Below are positions 1 to 10,941 of a stretch of 62,737 nucleotides of DNA, piece by piece. Source of the DNA: Verrucomicrobiota bacterium. Its GTDB lineage: Bacteria > Verrucomicrobiota > Verrucomicrobiia > Limisphaerales > UBA1100. The notes below the pieces were generated by a model that was not told the origin of the DNA, did no database searches, and worked only from the letters and a program-made list of their open reading frames with translations. Every line of letters starts with the position of its first letter. The stretch's first letter is position 1. The stretch is taken from positions 1 to 62,737 of the forward strand of contig JASLKQ010000006.1 in assembly GCA_030747505.1 (NCBI GenBank), written 5' to 3'. The translations under genes were made by a program, and so were the position numbers.

Positions 1-680
1 CGGGGCATATCCTTTTTGATCCCCCGCCAGTCTGTGAAAACGTTCCGGGTGGATATCAGGACCGTCTCGCCCAGAAGAGCATCGCCTCCACAGTGATGAC
101 CGTAGCTGCCGGCATAGGTGCTAACGTAATGACATCTTCCTCCACCTGCTGATTGCGCTCCGTAGTTAGCCCGACCCCATCCGGGAGCCACTCCCTTAAG
201 CTTCCCTTGCACTTTCTCAAGGTCATTATAACGCTTCATCTTTGGATCAGACGGCGAAAGAACTGTATTTACATTCTGCAAATCCCCACGAATAAGCGGA
301 TTGGTCAGCACAAACCTGATGTCTGAACTGTGCCACCAATGCATCCAACGATAGTTCGCTCGTGTTTTTTGGTACTCACCCTGAGAGCCATGTTTGCCGG
401 TGTATACAGCACGTCCAAGCTGCTCATAATCGGAGTTATAAGACTGAATCGCGTCTACATCAGAAGCTACATGCCAAGGCATCTGGTTATCCATTTCAGT
501 GGCAAAGCCCGTGTAAGCCTTCGCCAGAGAACCGCAATTATTGGAGCACTTCATGCGGTTGGCTTTCTTCTTGGCCTTGGCCAAGGTGGGGAGAAGCATA
601 CTGGCAAGTATGCCGATGATCGCAATGACCACGAGAAGCTCGATCAGAGTAAATCCTCGTGCTTTTGTATGTTTTTTCAT
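1..680 (-). CDS. Type II secretion/prepilin-type N-terminal methylation domain protein (partial, runs off left edge)
   Basis: Reverse strand from ATG at 680 reads [45 protein letters not shown]..., the prepilin [18 protein letters not shown] signature; open through position 1. Confidence 0.93.
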   Translation of the reverse strand, partial: MKKHTKARGFTLIELLVVIAIIGILASMLLPTLAKAKKKANRMKCSNNCGSLAKAYTGFATEMDNQMPWHVASDVDAIQSYNSDYEQLGRAVYTGKHGSQGEYQKTRANYRWMHWWHSSDIRFVLTNPLIRGDLQNVNTVLSPSDPKMKRYNDLEKVQGKLKGVAPGWGRANYGAQSAGGGRCHYVSTYAGSYGHHCGGDALLGETVLISTRNVFTDWRGIKKDMP

Positions 681-1126
681 TTTTTTGGTTGAATTATGAA
701 CTTACAAGGTAAGCTCAGGGTTGCATTTTCTGTTTCTAACCCGCCCGAAGTTAGGCAGCAACTTCACAAGCCACAGCCAGACCCATTGCGGGTACTCAAT
801 GGCACACCTAAAGCATAGACTATGCCATTTTCATATTAAATGATAAGTGCCTTTATAGTGACCTTAAAACCCTAAAATTAACCTGACTAACCAGATTTTC
901 CGCCTGAATGTGAAATACAAAACTTGCTGGCGATGTCCGCACCCCAAAAAATGTCATAATTAACGCGCAAATGTCGTGATTCTCACGCGTTTTTTCACCG
1001 GCAAGGCGAAGACCCATGAGACTCACGGTTTTTATCTGAGGCCGGACCTTCCCTCCCAAAAGTCACCCCCATATTTTTCCTGTCACCTCACCCTTAACAC
1101 GCAGTATGGTCCGTGCCGGAGAAAAA

Positions 1127-1864
1127 ATGACTGACTCAAGCGCCCCAGAAGAAGCCCCTCAAGAGCCTGATCCTTTGGTTGCGGCGCTGGAAGAACATCA
1201 GGGCAATCTTTACTGGGCGGTGAAATCAATCGCCCGGCGAGTGGAAACCAATGCCAAGGGAGAAGTTACACTGCTTTTTATCAAATATCCGGTAAAAGTG
1301 AGCGATGAGGGATTCAGGTTAATCGGGCAACTCAAGAAACTCGAGAGCCTCGATGCCACCGACGCCGCAATCACCGATGCGGGTTCCGTTCATTTGGCTG
1401 AGCTTCAGCACATGAGAGAGTTAATCCTAGATATTACGGCTCTGGGTGATGAAGGACTGTCTGCTATCAGTCAGTTGCAGTCCCTAAAACGTCTTTCCCT
1501 CTCAGCTACACGGGTCGGAGATCTGGGGTTAAAGGTCATTGCCAAGCTGCACGGCCTGGAATCTCTGGATCTTTCCGGGACAAACATCACACATGTCGGG
1601 CTGAAGTATTTGCGGCCCCTCTCAAACCTTACTCACTTGGATTTGGGAGAGAATGGTATACGCGATGACGGAATTATCCACCTCCGGGCGTTCCAAAAAT
1701 TGCAAAGCCTAACCTTAAATTATAATCGGCTGACCGACCACTCAGCCGATTGGCTCAAGGGCTACAAACAATTGAAGTTTTTAAACCTGAAGGGCAACCT
1801 CATCTCCGACAAAAAAAAGGCGGAACTGATCGAGTGCATGCCACGTACCTCGATCAATACGTAA
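1127..1864 (+). CDS. Leucine-rich-repeat protein
   Basis: Repeated LxxLxxLxLxxTxIxDxGL units; start could be 1106 or 1127. Confidence 0.8.
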   Translation: MTDSSAPEEAPQEPDPLVAALEEHQGNLYWAVKSIARRVETNAKGEVTLLFIKYPVKVSDEGFRLIGQLKKLESLDATDAAITDAGSVHLAELQHMRELILDITALGDEGLSAISQLQSLKRLSLSATRVGDLGLKVIAKLHGLESLDLSGTNITHVGLKYLRPLSNLTHLDLGENGIRDDGIIHLRAFQKLQSLTLNYNRLTDHSADWLKGYKQLKFLNLKGNLISDKKKAELIECMPRTSINT

Positions 1865-1921
1865 AATTCTCTCAGTTTCTTACGCAATGGGGCTTATATT
1901 AACCTGCTCATAAAATAACCC

Positions 1922-3874
1922 TTACAAGTCTCCACAACAGGAACTATGTGTCCCTTCTGCCGCTTCAGTAGACACCGACTCCTCGATCGGTCCCCGCTTC
2001 ATGTGCACCATCACGAGACTCACATCAGCAGGCGAAATGCCTGAGATTCGGGAGGCTTGACCCAAGGTGGCGGGGAGATGCTCCAATAGTTTCTGGCGCG
2101 ACTCATTGCGTAAGCCTTTAATTACCGCGTAATCCACCCAACTGGGAATCTGCTTATCTTCCATCTGGCGAAACCGCGCGACCTCATCCTCCTGCCTATT
2201 AATATATCCTTCGTATTTTATAGTAATTTCTACCTGGCGCTTTATTTCTTCCTCCAGCGTTTCGTCCCGCGAAGGTAACTGATCGTAGGTCATTTCGCTG
2301 CGCTTCAAAAGTTGAGACAAAGAACCGTGCCCCTCATTTGTGGAATTCAGCCTTTTTATCTCCGATTCGATGGTCCTCTTCTTCTTGGAAAAAATATCGA
2401 AATAGCTCTTTTTTATAACTCCTATATCGTTGCCGATTTCAGTTAAGCGCATGTCTGCATTATCCTGGCGCAACAAAAGCCGGTATTCAGCCCGGCTGGT
2501 AAACATCCTGTAGGGCTCTGCGGTTCCCTTGGTAATCAGGTCATCTATCAGCACTCCGATGTAGGCCTGGTCACGCCTCAACACAATCGGCTCCTTGCCC
2601 TGAACTTGTCGGACAGCGTTGATTCCTGCCATCAGCCCTTGAGCCCCTGCCTCTTCATAGCCGGACGTCCCATTGATCTGACCGGCCAGATAAAGGTTCT
2701 TACAAGGCTTGGTCTCAAGAGAAGGATTCAGTTGCCTTGGAGGAGCATAGTCATATTCCACAGCATAAGCAGGCCGAAGAATTTCAGCGTTTTCACAGCC
2801 CTTAATCGTGCGCACCAAATCATATTGAACCTCGAAAGGCAGACAGGTGGAAAGACCATTCACATACACTTCATCAGTGGCAATCCCCTCAGGCTCGATA
2901 AAGATATGGTGAGATTGCTTGTCGGCAAAACGCATGATTTTATCCTCAATAGCCGGACAATAACGCGGCCCAACCCCCTCAATTTTACCAGAGTACAGTG
3001 GAGATTTTTGTATATTATCGCGGACGATGGCGGCTGTCTGCTCATTGGTATATGAGACCCAGCACTTCAATTGGCCATTAAGACGATCAAGGATAGATCC
3101 TGGCGGGTATTTGCCATCAGAAAGACTATTCTCCGAAGAGTTGAGAGATGATTGTTCCACGTGGAACAAATCGTCTTTCCAGAAGGAAAAATAGGGCACG
3201 GGCTCATCTCCCGGCTGCTCCTCCAAAACCGAAAAGTTAATGGAACGCTTCAGCAGGCGTGGCGGAGTGCCGGTCTTTAGTCGCCCCAGCTCGAGCCCCA
3301 CTTCAGCCAGTGCCGCCGATAGACCTGTTGCAGCACTTTCCCCAGAACGCCCACCTTTTTGCTGGGCCTCACCCACATGGAGCAACCCTCGCAGAAATGT
3401 CCCCGTGGTGATCACAACCGACTGACCATGGTATTCCACCCCCATCCCGGTCCTGACCCCATAAACCTCCCGGTCCTTGTGTAAAAGACAGTCCACCTGA
3501 CCCTGTTGAATGGTTAGATTAGGCTCCTTTTCACACACCCATTTCATCCGAAATTGGTAGGCCTTTTTATCGCACTGGGCACGAGGTGCCCAAACCGCAG
3601 GACCTTTTTTAAGATTGAGCATTCTGAATTGGAGCCCGGTCATATCCGTGCATTTGCCCATCTCACCTCCCAATGCATCTATCTCACGAGCCAAATGCCC
3701 CTTCGCCAACCCACCAATGGCAGGATTACAGCTCATTTGGCCGATAGTATCGGCATTGGTGGTGAGCATCAAAACCTCCGCCCCCATACGGGCACCAGCC
3801 AGTGCGGCCTCGACCCCAGCGTGCCCTGCGCCGACCACAATGACATCGAAGTCTTTAGGATAACGGAAGCTCAT
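1922..3874 (-). CDS. mnmG: tRNA uridine-5-carboxymethylaminomethyl(34) synthesis enzyme MnmG (GidA)
   Basis: [82 protein letters not shown]; start probably MSFRYPKDF at 3874 rather than 3928. Confidence 0.97.
   Translation of the reverse strand: MSFRYPKDFDVIVVGAGHAGVEAALAGARMGAEVLMLTTNADTIGQMSCNPAIGGLAKGHLAREIDALGGEMGKCTDMTGLQFRMLNLKKGPAVWAPRAQCDKKAYQFRMKWVCEKEPNLTIQQGQVDCLLHKDREVYGVRTGMGVEYHGQSVVITTGTFLRGLLHVGEAQQKGGRSGESAATGLSAALAEVGLELGRLKTGTPPRLLKRSINFSVLEEQPGDEPVPYFSFWKDDLFHVEQSSLNSSENSLSDGKYPPGSILDRLNGQLKCWVSYTNEQTAAIVRDNIQKSPLYSGKIEGVGPRYCPAIEDKIMRFADKQSHHIFIEPEGIATDEVYVNGLSTCLPFEVQYDLVRTIKGCENAEILRPAYAVEYDYAPPRQLNPSLETKPCKNLYLAGQINGTSGYEEAGAQGLMAGINAVRQVQGKEPIVLRRDQAYIGVLIDDLITKGTAEPYRMFTSRAEYRLLLRQDNADMRLTEIGNDIGVIKKSYFDIFSKKKRTIESEIKRLNSTNEGHGSLSQLLKRSEMTYDQLPSRDETLEEEIKRQVEITIKYEGYINRQEDEVARFRQMEDKQIPSWVDYAVIKGLRNESRQKLLEHLPATLGQASRISGISPADVSLVMVHMKRGPIEESVSTEAAEGTHSSCCGDL
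3152..3169. promoter_or_regulatory. parS-like ParB-binding site 1 (TTGTTCCACGTGGAACAA)
   Basis: Perfect 18-bp palindrome containing TGTTCCACGTGGAACA, matching the known chromosomal parS consensus; inside mnmG. Confidence 0.9.
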
Positions 3875-5477
3875 CTGAATCGGAGCGTGTAAATGTGTAC
3901 TGGGCATCGAAACGCCCTTCCCCGGCAATCTTCTTCAAGCGCCCATTGGCACTTAGATGCTCGCATATCTGATATATTGTCTCTACCTCATCGACTGCCT
4001 GCATTTCCATCGCCAAATCATCCACACACAGCGGATGTCCATCACGCCTCATTAGGCATTCAAATAGATCCATTTGCAGATCAATTACCCGCTGCGCCGC
4101 CTTTTTACCCGCTTCCACGCCTGGTTGATGGTATGCATTAATGTTAACCAAAGATGCATAGAATCCTACTGCCCGCTCATAAAGCGCAATCAAAACTCCG
4201 ATAGAAAATGCTGATACATCCTTCACTGTGATCGTGATCGATTCGCGACCGCCTTCATACAAGGCCCTCCGGGTTCCCTGAAAGAACCCACTGAGATAAT
4301 CCCCAGAGGTAATGGCCTCATGTTCCACGTGGAACAATTCGCCAGATCGCTCTTTTTGGACCTGAATAAAGGTGGCAAAGAAGTTCGGAACTCCGTCCCG
4401 CAGTTGCTGAATATATGCGTGCTGATCGGTCGAACCCTTGTTCCCGTAGACTGCAATGCCCTGATTTACCACGTTGCCCTCCAAATCTTCTTTTTTTCCT
4501 AGCGATTCCATGATAAGCTGCTGTAAATAGCGCGAAAAGAGCTCTAAACGGTCTTTATATGGCAAAATAACCATATCTTTATCACCTTTACCGTTACAGG
4601 AGTGCATCCAGGCTAGTGCGAGCCGGGCAGCCGGGTTGAAATTAATATCTTCCTTTCGGGTTACTTCATCGCAGGCAGCGGCACCAGCCAGCAGTTGATC
4701 AATATCCACTCCCTGAAGCGCGGCAGGTAAAAGACCCACTGTGGAAGTCTCACTGGTTCGGCCCCCTACCCAGTCCCACATTGGAAAGCGTTTCAGCCAA
4801 CCATCCTTCTGGGCGACCTGATCGAGGGCGGACCCTGCCCCAGTAATCGCGCAAGCATGCTCTGAAAAGTTCAACCCAGCTCGATCGTAAGCTGCCTTGG
4901 CTTCCAGCATCCCGTTTCGCGTTTCCTTAGTGCCTCCCGACTTGGAAATGACAATTGAAAGTGTCCTATCGAGAGAATTCCCTATTTCTGACAAATCTTT
5001 ATCGATACCGTTTGGGTCTGTGTTGTCAAAAAACCAAATTTTCATGCGATCTAAGCTTGAATCACCTAATGCATGAGATACGAACTGAGGGCCCAATGCC
5101 GATCCGCCAATCCCAATAATAATGAGGTTCTCAAAAGGGCCCCCTGAGCCAGTGATCTCACCGCTGTGGACGCCCTTGGCAAATTCCTTCACTGAAACTA
5201 CCGCTTCATCAATCTCCTGCTTAATTTGCTCTGTCGGAGCCAGAGCTGAGTTGCGCAACCAGTAATGACCCACCATCCTGTCTTCGTCAGGGTTGGCAAT
5301 GGCGCCTTTCTCCAGATCTGCCATATCAGAAAAAGCCTTACCAATAGACTCTTGATGGGATTCAAAGAACTCATCGGCTAAATCCAAACGGCTCAGGTCA
5401 AGGCTCAGCCCAATTTCATCGTGAAAAGTCGTGCGCTCTTTGTAGCGCTCCCAAAGTTTAAGTGCGTCTGTTTCCAT
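3855..5477 (-). CDS. pgi: Glucose-6-phosphate isomerase
   Basis: [63 protein letters not shown]. Confidence 0.95.
   Translation of the reverse strand: METDALKLWERYKERTTFHDEIGLSLDLSRLDLADEFFESHQESIGKAFSDMADLEKGAIANPDEDRMVGHYWLRNSALAPTEQIKQEIDEAVVSVKEFAKGVHSGEITGSGGPFENLIIIGIGGSALGPQFVSHALGDSSLDRMKIWFFDNTDPNGIDKDLSEIGNSLDRTLSIVISKSGGTKETRNGMLEAKAAYDRAGLNFSEHACAITGAGSALDQVAQKDGWLKRFPMWDWVGGRTSETSTVGLLPAALQGVDIDQLLAGAAACDEVTRKEDINFNPAARLALAWMHSCNGKGDKDMVILPYKDRLELFSRYLQQLIMESLGKKEDLEGNVVNQGIAVYGNKGSTDQHAYIQQLRDGVPNFFATFIQVQKERSGELFHVEHEAITSGDYLSGFFQGTRRALYEGGRESITITVKDVSAFSIGVLIALYERAVGFYASLVNINAYHQPGVEAGKKAAQRVIDLQMDLFECLMRRDGHPLCVDDLAMEMQAVDEVETIYQICEHLSANGRLKKIAGEGRFDAQYTFTRSDSDELPLS
4321..4336. 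promoter_or_regulatory. parS-like ParB-binding site 2 (TGTTCCACGTGGAACA)
   Basis: Perfect 16-bp palindrome identical to the core of site 1; inside pgi. Confidence 0.9.
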
Positions 5478-5569
5478 GGGGGAAGGGGAGCATATACAGT
5501 AAGGCCCCTCATCAGCAAGCTGGCGGTGAAGCCCTTTTTTTGGTAAGGAATTCTCTCCAGAGGGTCAAA

Positions 5570-7141
5570 ATGAGTAAAAATCGTGTCCTAATCTTCGATA
5601 CAACACTGCGCGATGGCGAACAATGCCCGGGTGCCTCCATGAATTTGCGGGAGAAACTGGCTGTAGCCCGCCAGTTGGGTGCACTGAAAGTGGACGTGAT
5701 AGAAGCTGGTTTCCCAGTCATTAGTGATGGCGATTTTACTGCCGTCCAGACGATCGCCAAACAGATCAAGGGTCCTCAAATCGCGGGCTTGGCGAGGTGT
5801 GTTTCCAAGGACATTGATGCAGCTGGAGCCGCCGTGAAGCCGGCTGGAAAACGCGGTAGAATCCACGTTTTTCTGGCGACTTCCAAGATCCACCGGGAAC
5901 ACAAGCTGGGCAAGGCCCAGGATGAAATTCTCCGCCTCGCCGTAGAAGGCGTTAAGCGGGCACGTAAATATGTAAAGGACGTAGAATTCTCTCCGGAGGA
6001 CGGGTCTCGGACCGAACCTGATTTTCTCGTAGAAATCTGCAAAGCCGTCATCAAGGCTGGAGCCATCACCGTCAATATCCCTGACACCGTCGGCTGGGCG
6101 GTCCCTGATGAGTTTGGAGAACTCATCAGTCATTTACATGAAAATGTGCCTGAGTTCCAGAGCGGTAAAGCCATCATCAGTGTCCACTGTCACAATGACC
6201 TGGGTCTGGCGGTTGCCAATTCACTAGCCGCAGTCCGTGCGGGGGCCAGACAGGTCGAGTGTACGGTTAACGGCATTGGCGAACGTGCCGGCAACGCCGC
6301 CATGGAAGAGGTGGTGATGGCCCTCAAAACCCGCAAGAATTTCTACCGCGGATTTTCCTGTGGATTGGAAACCAAAGAGATCGTGAAGGCCTCCAAGCTG
6401 GTTGCCCGGATGAGTGGGCTGGGAGTACAACGTAGCAAGGCTATCGTGGGGGAAAATGCCTTCGCACACTCGAGCGGAATCCATCAGGACGGCATCCTGA
6501 AAAAACGTGAGACCTACGAAATCATGAACCCCAAGCACGTAGGCTGGGGTAAGACCGAGCTCCCCCTCACCAAACATAGCGGTCGTGCTGCCGTAGCCGC
6601 GCGGCTGAAACATCTGGGCTTCAAGATGGATGTAACCGAGGTCAGCTCCATTTTCGATAAGTTTAAGGAAATCGGGGACAAGAAAAAATTTGTCTATGAT
6701 GATGACTTGGCCGCATTGGTCGAAGGCCACATCACCACCGTGCCTGAGACCTGGGCATTGGATTATCTAAACGTGAGTACCGGCAACCAAACCGTGCCCA
6801 CGGCCACGGTACGCCTCACCAAAAAGGACGGCAACAAGACCCGGATCGAGCAGGACGCCGGCATTGGTGATGGCCCTGTGGATGCCTCCCTGAAGGCCAT
6901 TGACCGTATCTCCAAAACGAATGGAAAACTGATGGATTACACCATTAGGGCGGTATCTCAAGGCAAGGATGCTCTGGGTGAAGTTACTCTGAAGGTCGAT
7001 TTCGGTGACGGCGATCTCGTGACGGGGAAGGGTGCCAGCACCGACATTATTGAGGCCAGTGCCCGGGCTTACCTGAATGCGGTTAACCGCTATCTAAACA
7101 ACGGTCGGAAAGGCCGGAGACGTAAGCCACGTCTTCCCTAG
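5570..7141 (+). CDS. leuA: 2-isopropylmalate synthase / alpha-isopropylmalate synthase family
   Basis: [57 protein letters not shown]; start trimmed to MSKNRVLIF. Confidence 0.9.
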   Translation: MSKNRVLIFDTTLRDGEQCPGASMNLREKLAVARQLGALKVDVIEAGFPVISDGDFTAVQTIAKQIKGPQIAGLARCVSKDIDAAGAAVKPAGKRGRIHVFLATSKIHREHKLGKAQDEILRLAVEGVKRARKYVKDVEFSPEDGSRTEPDFLVEICKAVIKAGAITVNIPDTVGWAVPDEFGELISHLHENVPEFQSGKAIISVHCHNDLGLAVANSLAAVRAGARQVECTVNGIGERAGNAAMEEVVMALKTRKNFYRGFSCGLETKEIVKASKLVARMSGLGVQRSKAIVGENAFAHSSGIHQDGILKKRETYEIMNPKHVGWGKTELPLTKHSGRAAVAARLKHLGFKMDVTEVSSIFDKFKEIGDKKKFVYDDDLAALVEGHITTVPETWALDYLNVSTGNQTVPTATVRLTKKDGNKTRIEQDAGIGDGPVDASLKAIDRISKTNGKLMDYTIRAVSQGKDALGEVTLKVDFGDGDLVTGKGASTDIIEASARAYLNAVNRYLNNGRKGRRRKPRLP

Positions 7142-7240
7142 AGTTGAAGATAAAACGATCATTGTCTCAGTTAAAGTGTACCACAGACTTTTCCTTTCCT
7201 AGCACTTGCTTCATTACTACTTGAAGCCTAACGTGGGGCC

Positions 7241-8215
7241 GTGAAGCCTATCTATTTTGCCATAACTTTAATGGCGCTATACACCTGTCTGCACGCCGGA
7301 GACAAAATTGGGGTAGTCCAAAAGGTCGCCCCCAACGTTTACTTTCATCAAGGCAATATCGATAAGGGCCACTGCAATCAGGGTTGGATTATCTTCAGGG
7401 AATTCGTCCTCGTAATCGACAGCAATTTCCCCAGCGGCGCAGCTGAAGTCTTACCGAAAATCAAAGCCACAACCAAAAAACCAATTAAGTATGTGGTGGA
7501 TACCCACCACCACGGCGACCATGCCTATGGGAACCAAACATGGGCAGAAGCAGGAGCCACGGCCATTGCTTCTGAAGGGGCTCTACAGGAAATGAAAAAA
7601 TACGAAACCGGATTTTTTGGAGGACATCCACTGGGCCGATGGGAATGGGCAGCCAAAAGCCGGGCGGATGTACGAAACAGCAAGCTCCTGCCACCCCAGA
7701 TCACATTTAGAAAAAAGATGGTATTTGATGATGGCCAAATGCGCGCTGAGTTACTCTACCTTGGCAACGCACACACGCACGGAGATGTGTTTGTGTGGTT
7801 GCCCAGGGAACGCATCCTGTTTAGCGGAGATGCCTGCGTAAATGGCCCCTACAATTATATGGGGGACGGCAATTCTCTGGACTGGCCAAAGACTCTGGAT
7901 GCCGCCAAAGCACTAAGGCCCAAAACCATTTGTCCCGGGCACGGAGCAATGGCCAATGGCAGTTTGATTGATGATCAAAAAGCCTATTTTATTACGCTCC
8001 AGAAGCAGGTCCTGCCGCTGGTAAAAAGAAAGGCTTCGCTCGAACAGCTGACCGGCCAAGCAGAAGCGATTCGAGCCAAGGTTCTAAAGAATAAAAAAAT
8101 TAGCCGTTACGTTGGAAATAAGTTTGCAGATCAACTGAAAAAAATTTATGGGGATTTTACCGGCCAAACATTGGGGCGCCTTGATGTAGTTAAAGAATCT
8201 GAAAAAAACAAATAA
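7241..8215 (+). CDS. Secreted metallo-beta-lactamase-fold hydrolase
   Basis: Signal peptide; VVDTHHHGDHAYGNQTW (HxHxDH), GDVFVWLPRERILFSGDACVNG, CPGHG; GTG start. Confidence 0.87.
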   Translation: MKPIYFAITLMALYTCLHAGDKIGVVQKVAPNVYFHQGNIDKGHCNQGWIIFREFVLVIDSNFPSGAAEVLPKIKATTKKPIKYVVDTHHHGDHAYGNQTWAEAGATAIASEGALQEMKKYETGFFGGHPLGRWEWAAKSRADVRNSKLLPPQITFRKKMVFDDGQMRAELLYLGNAHTHGDVFVWLPRERILFSGDACVNGPYNYMGDGNSLDWPKTLDAAKALRPKTICPGHGAMANGSLIDDQKAYFITLQKQVLPLVKRKASLEQLTGQAEAIRAKVLKNKKISRYVGNKFADQLKKIYGDFTGQTLGRLDVVKESEKNK

Positions 8216-8217
8216 CA

Positions 8218-9471
8218 ATGAAACTCACACTTCAATTCATTCTCTTTCTTGCTTTGGTATCTACCCTAGCCGCGGCAGAATCCGGAACCAAATGGTGGAA
8301 AGGTAATTTGCACACGCACTCCCACTGGAGTGACGGAGATGATTACCCTGAACAAATCGCGAAATGGTATAAAACTCACGGCTACCATTTCCTGACCCTT
8401 ACCGATCACAACACCCTGCAAGAAGGCGAACGTTGGATTGATGTCATGAAGAGTAAAGGTGGGCCACCCGCCTTTACCAAGTACTTGAAGGATTGGGGGA
8501 ACGATTGGGTTCAAACCCGAACCCAGGAAGGACGCCAAGAAGTACGCCTGCGCACTTTTCAAGAATTCCGAAAGAAACTCGAAACTCCTGGAAGGTTCTT
8601 ATTAATTCAGGGTGAAGAAGTAACCGACAGATGGAAAACCGCTCCTGTCCATATGAATGCAACCAATTTGCGCGAACTGATTAAGCCTCAGGGAGGCAAC
8701 AGCGTTTATGAAGTCATGCAACGCAATATGAACGCATTGGCCGCCCAACGTAAGGCTACGGGACAACCGATGTTTTTACATCTAAATCACCCGAATTTTG
8801 GCTGGGGAGTCACTGCAGAGGATCTCATGAAAGTTAAAGGAGAGCAGTTTTTTGAGGTCTACAACGGGCATCCTTCAGTCCGCAATATTGGAGATAAAAC
8901 ACATGCCAGCACCGAACGGATGTGGGATATCATTAATACCCGCAGACTCGGAGAACTGAACATGAACATTCTCTATGGATTGGCCACCGATGATTCTCAT
9001 AACTACCACGGAATGACGCCAGCCCGCAGTAACTCAGGACGAGGCTGGGTCATGGTTCGTGCATTAAATCTCGAGCCAACGGCTTTAATTAACGCGATGG
9101 AATCAGGCGATTTTTATTCCAGCACCGGAGTTACCCTGAAAGAACTAAAACAGACAAAAAAGGAAATCTCCATCAACATTGCTTCAGAGAAGGGTGTTCG
9201 CTACACCACTAAATTCATTGGCACGCGCAAAGGATACGACCCAAAGAATGAACCCTACACCGTACCGAGCGGAGCAAAATTACGTGTCACCCACCGCTAC
9301 AGTGACGATATTGGACAGGTCCTAGCTACCGTGAAGGGGCCAAACGCAACTTACCGGTTAAAGGGAAACGAACTATTTGTAAGAGCCCAAATCGTATCAT
9401 CCAAACCACAGAAGAACGCCATCACTCCTAACGCAACCGAGATGGCTTGGACTCAACCTATCTCTCCATAA
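8218..9471 (+). CDS. Secreted PHP-domain phosphoesterase
   Basis: Signal peptide, WWKGNLHTHSHWSDGDDYPEQIAKWYKTHGYHFLTLTDHN. Confidence 0.88.
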   Translation: MKLTLQFILFLALVSTLAAAESGTKWWKGNLHTHSHWSDGDDYPEQIAKWYKTHGYHFLTLTDHNTLQEGERWIDVMKSKGGPPAFTKYLKDWGNDWVQTRTQEGRQEVRLRTFQEFRKKLETPGRFLLIQGEEVTDRWKTAPVHMNATNLRELIKPQGGNSVYEVMQRNMNALAAQRKATGQPMFLHLNHPNFGWGVTAEDLMKVKGEQFFEVYNGHPSVRNIGDKTHASTERMWDIINTRRLGELNMNILYGLATDDSHNYHGMTPARSNSGRGWVMVRALNLEPTALINAMESGDFYSSTGVTLKELKQTKKEISINIASEKGVRYTTKFIGTRKGYDPKNEPYTVPSGAKLRVTHRYSDDIGQVLATVKGPNATYRLKGNELFVRAQIVSSKPQKNAITPNATEMAWTQPISP

Positions 9472-9516
9472 AAAAAAGCCGGACCAGGTGGCCTGAAGGC
9501 GGCCGTCCTGGTCCGG
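9471..9516 (-). terminator. Strong intrinsic terminator (minus-strand orientation)
   Basis: CCGGACCAGG...CCTGGTCCGG 10-bp perfect stem followed on the minus strand by GGC-TTTTTTT. Confidence 0.8.
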
Positions 9517-9634
9517 TGAACACAGAAACAGTACAAGTAGGCTACTGCAGGTAACGGCTCCGATTGTACTGGATCAGAGCCTAAATTCGCTTTTGTTTAC
9601 GGGTCCAGCAGCACCCTCCTTGGTGGTACCACTG
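9471..9634 (-). ncRNA. Candidate independent small RNA (unclassified)
   Basis: No convincing ORF; minus-strand TTGACA (9664-9669) with 17-nt spacer to TTAGCT (9641-9646), internal pairings such as CAGTACAA/TTGTACTG, ends at the strong terminator. Confidence 0.35.
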
Positions 9635-9742
9635 CATGTGAGCTAACCAGCAATTAGCCTGAGTGTCAAGAACAGCATTTGTTGAAATCACACCACTGGT
9701 GGTGTGTATAGAAAAAATCAGGACCAGATGGAGTAGATAAAG

Positions 9743-10048
9743 CTAATCTCCCAATAATTTACGCATTGCCTCTTTTGCCGCATCTTCTCGGCTAATTTCA
9801 CCCTCTGAACGCTCGATCTTTTGGTAATTGCGGCGGGCAAAATCGAAGTATTCGCAGTAATTATTATGGTCCTTTTCATCCACCGGTTCGGCTCTGCGTT
9901 CACGACATTGGTGTGCAACGATCTGGTCATAATGAATGCAATTACGGCAGCAACGAAGGTCGGTATTACAGCCTTCGCAGGCATCACGGCGTCCCGGTAA
10001 ATGGGCCGAAATCCATTCTCTTCCACAACTGAAACAATGGCGCGTCAT
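9743..10048 (-). CDS. Small cysteine-rich (zinc-ribbon-like) protein
   Basis: MTRHCFSCGREW...CEGCNTDLRCCRNCIHYD...YCEYFDFA; multiple Cys pairs. Confidence 0.75.
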   Translation of the reverse strand: MTRHCFSCGREWISAHLPGRRDACEGCNTDLRCCRNCIHYDQIVAHQCRERRAEPVDEKDHNNYCEYFDFARRNYQKIERSEGEISREDAAKEAMRKLLGD

Positions 10049-10132
10049 GCTGACTGGTAGCCTACTTAGGTGAGTAAGTCAGGACAAGTTTTCCGTGTCT
10101 AGACTGGCTCTGAAATTAGCCTTGGACTCCCT

Positions 10133-10924
10133 TTGAGTGCCTACCATCAATTACTGAGTGCAACCATCGATTTTCTGCAACAGCAGAAATCACGTGGCCA
10201 ACGCCATGTGCAGGTAGACCCAGCCAAGTTGGCGGCACTGATGCGCGCTCCACAAGCAACCCAGCCGCATACCGCGACCACTCAACAGCCTTCCTCAGTC
10301 GGCACTAAGGCCGATTCCTTTGCGGCGTTACGCGAAATGGTGCAGACCTGCACGCAATGTCCGAACTTGGTTTCCTCCCGAAAAAACGTGGTTTTTGGTG
10401 TGGGGAACGAGTCGGCAGACCTAATGTTTGTCGGGGAAGCCCCCGGGGAGGATGAAGATGAGCACGGTGAACCTTTCGTCGGCAAAGCCGGTCAACTCCT
10501 TACCAAGATCATTGAAACCATGGGGCTAAAACGCGAAGACGTTTACATCGCCAACATTCTCAAATGCCGGCCCGATACTCCTGGTAAACGATACGGCAAC
10601 CGACCTCCCACTGGTGACGAAATGGCCACCTGCTCACCGTGGCTGCATCGGCAAATCGAATTCATTCAGCCCAAAGTCATCGTAGCCTTGGGTAAAACAG
10701 CGGTGGAGGGTTTGCTAGAGCAGCAAGTAGCCATCACCCGCTTCCGCGGTACTTGGCAGACCTACCGTGACATTCCGCTCATGCCGACTTTTCATCCTGC
10801 CTATCTCTTGCGGAATCAGTCGCTCACCGAAAAACGAAAAATCTGGGAGGACATGCTCTCGGTCATGGGGAAACTGGATTTGAAAATTAGTGAGAAACAG
10901 CAGGGGTTCTTCCTGTCTAAATAG
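10133..10924 (+). CDS. Uracil-DNA glycosylase, family 4-type
   Basis: LMFVGEAPGEDEDEHGEPFVGKAGQLLTKII, YIANILKCRPDTPGKRYGNRPPTGDE, PTFHPAYLLR. Confidence 0.92.
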   Translation: MSAYHQLLSATIDFLQQQKSRGQRHVQVDPAKLAALMRAPQATQPHTATTQQPSSVGTKADSFAALREMVQTCTQCPNLVSSRKNVVFGVGNESADLMFVGEAPGEDEDEHGEPFVGKAGQLLTKIIETMGLKREDVYIANILKCRPDTPGKRYGNRPPTGDEMATCSPWLHRQIEFIQPKVIVALGKTAVEGLLEQQVAITRFRGTWQTYRDIPLMPTFHPAYLLRNQSLTEKRKIWEDMLSVMGKLDLKISEKQQGFFLSK

Positions 10925-10941
10925 GCTTTTGGCTCGTTTTT

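Noticed and set aside
330-692. ORF of 120 aa (+)
   Set aside because: Antisense to the prepilin-type gene, whose N-terminal signature is unambiguous
2606-3055. 149-aa ORF antisense to mnmG
   Set aside because: Shadow ORF on a strongly conserved gene
9718-10026. 102-aa ORF (-) overlapping the cysteine-rich ORF
   Set aside because: Alternate frame of 9743-10048, which has the structured Cys pattern and better composition
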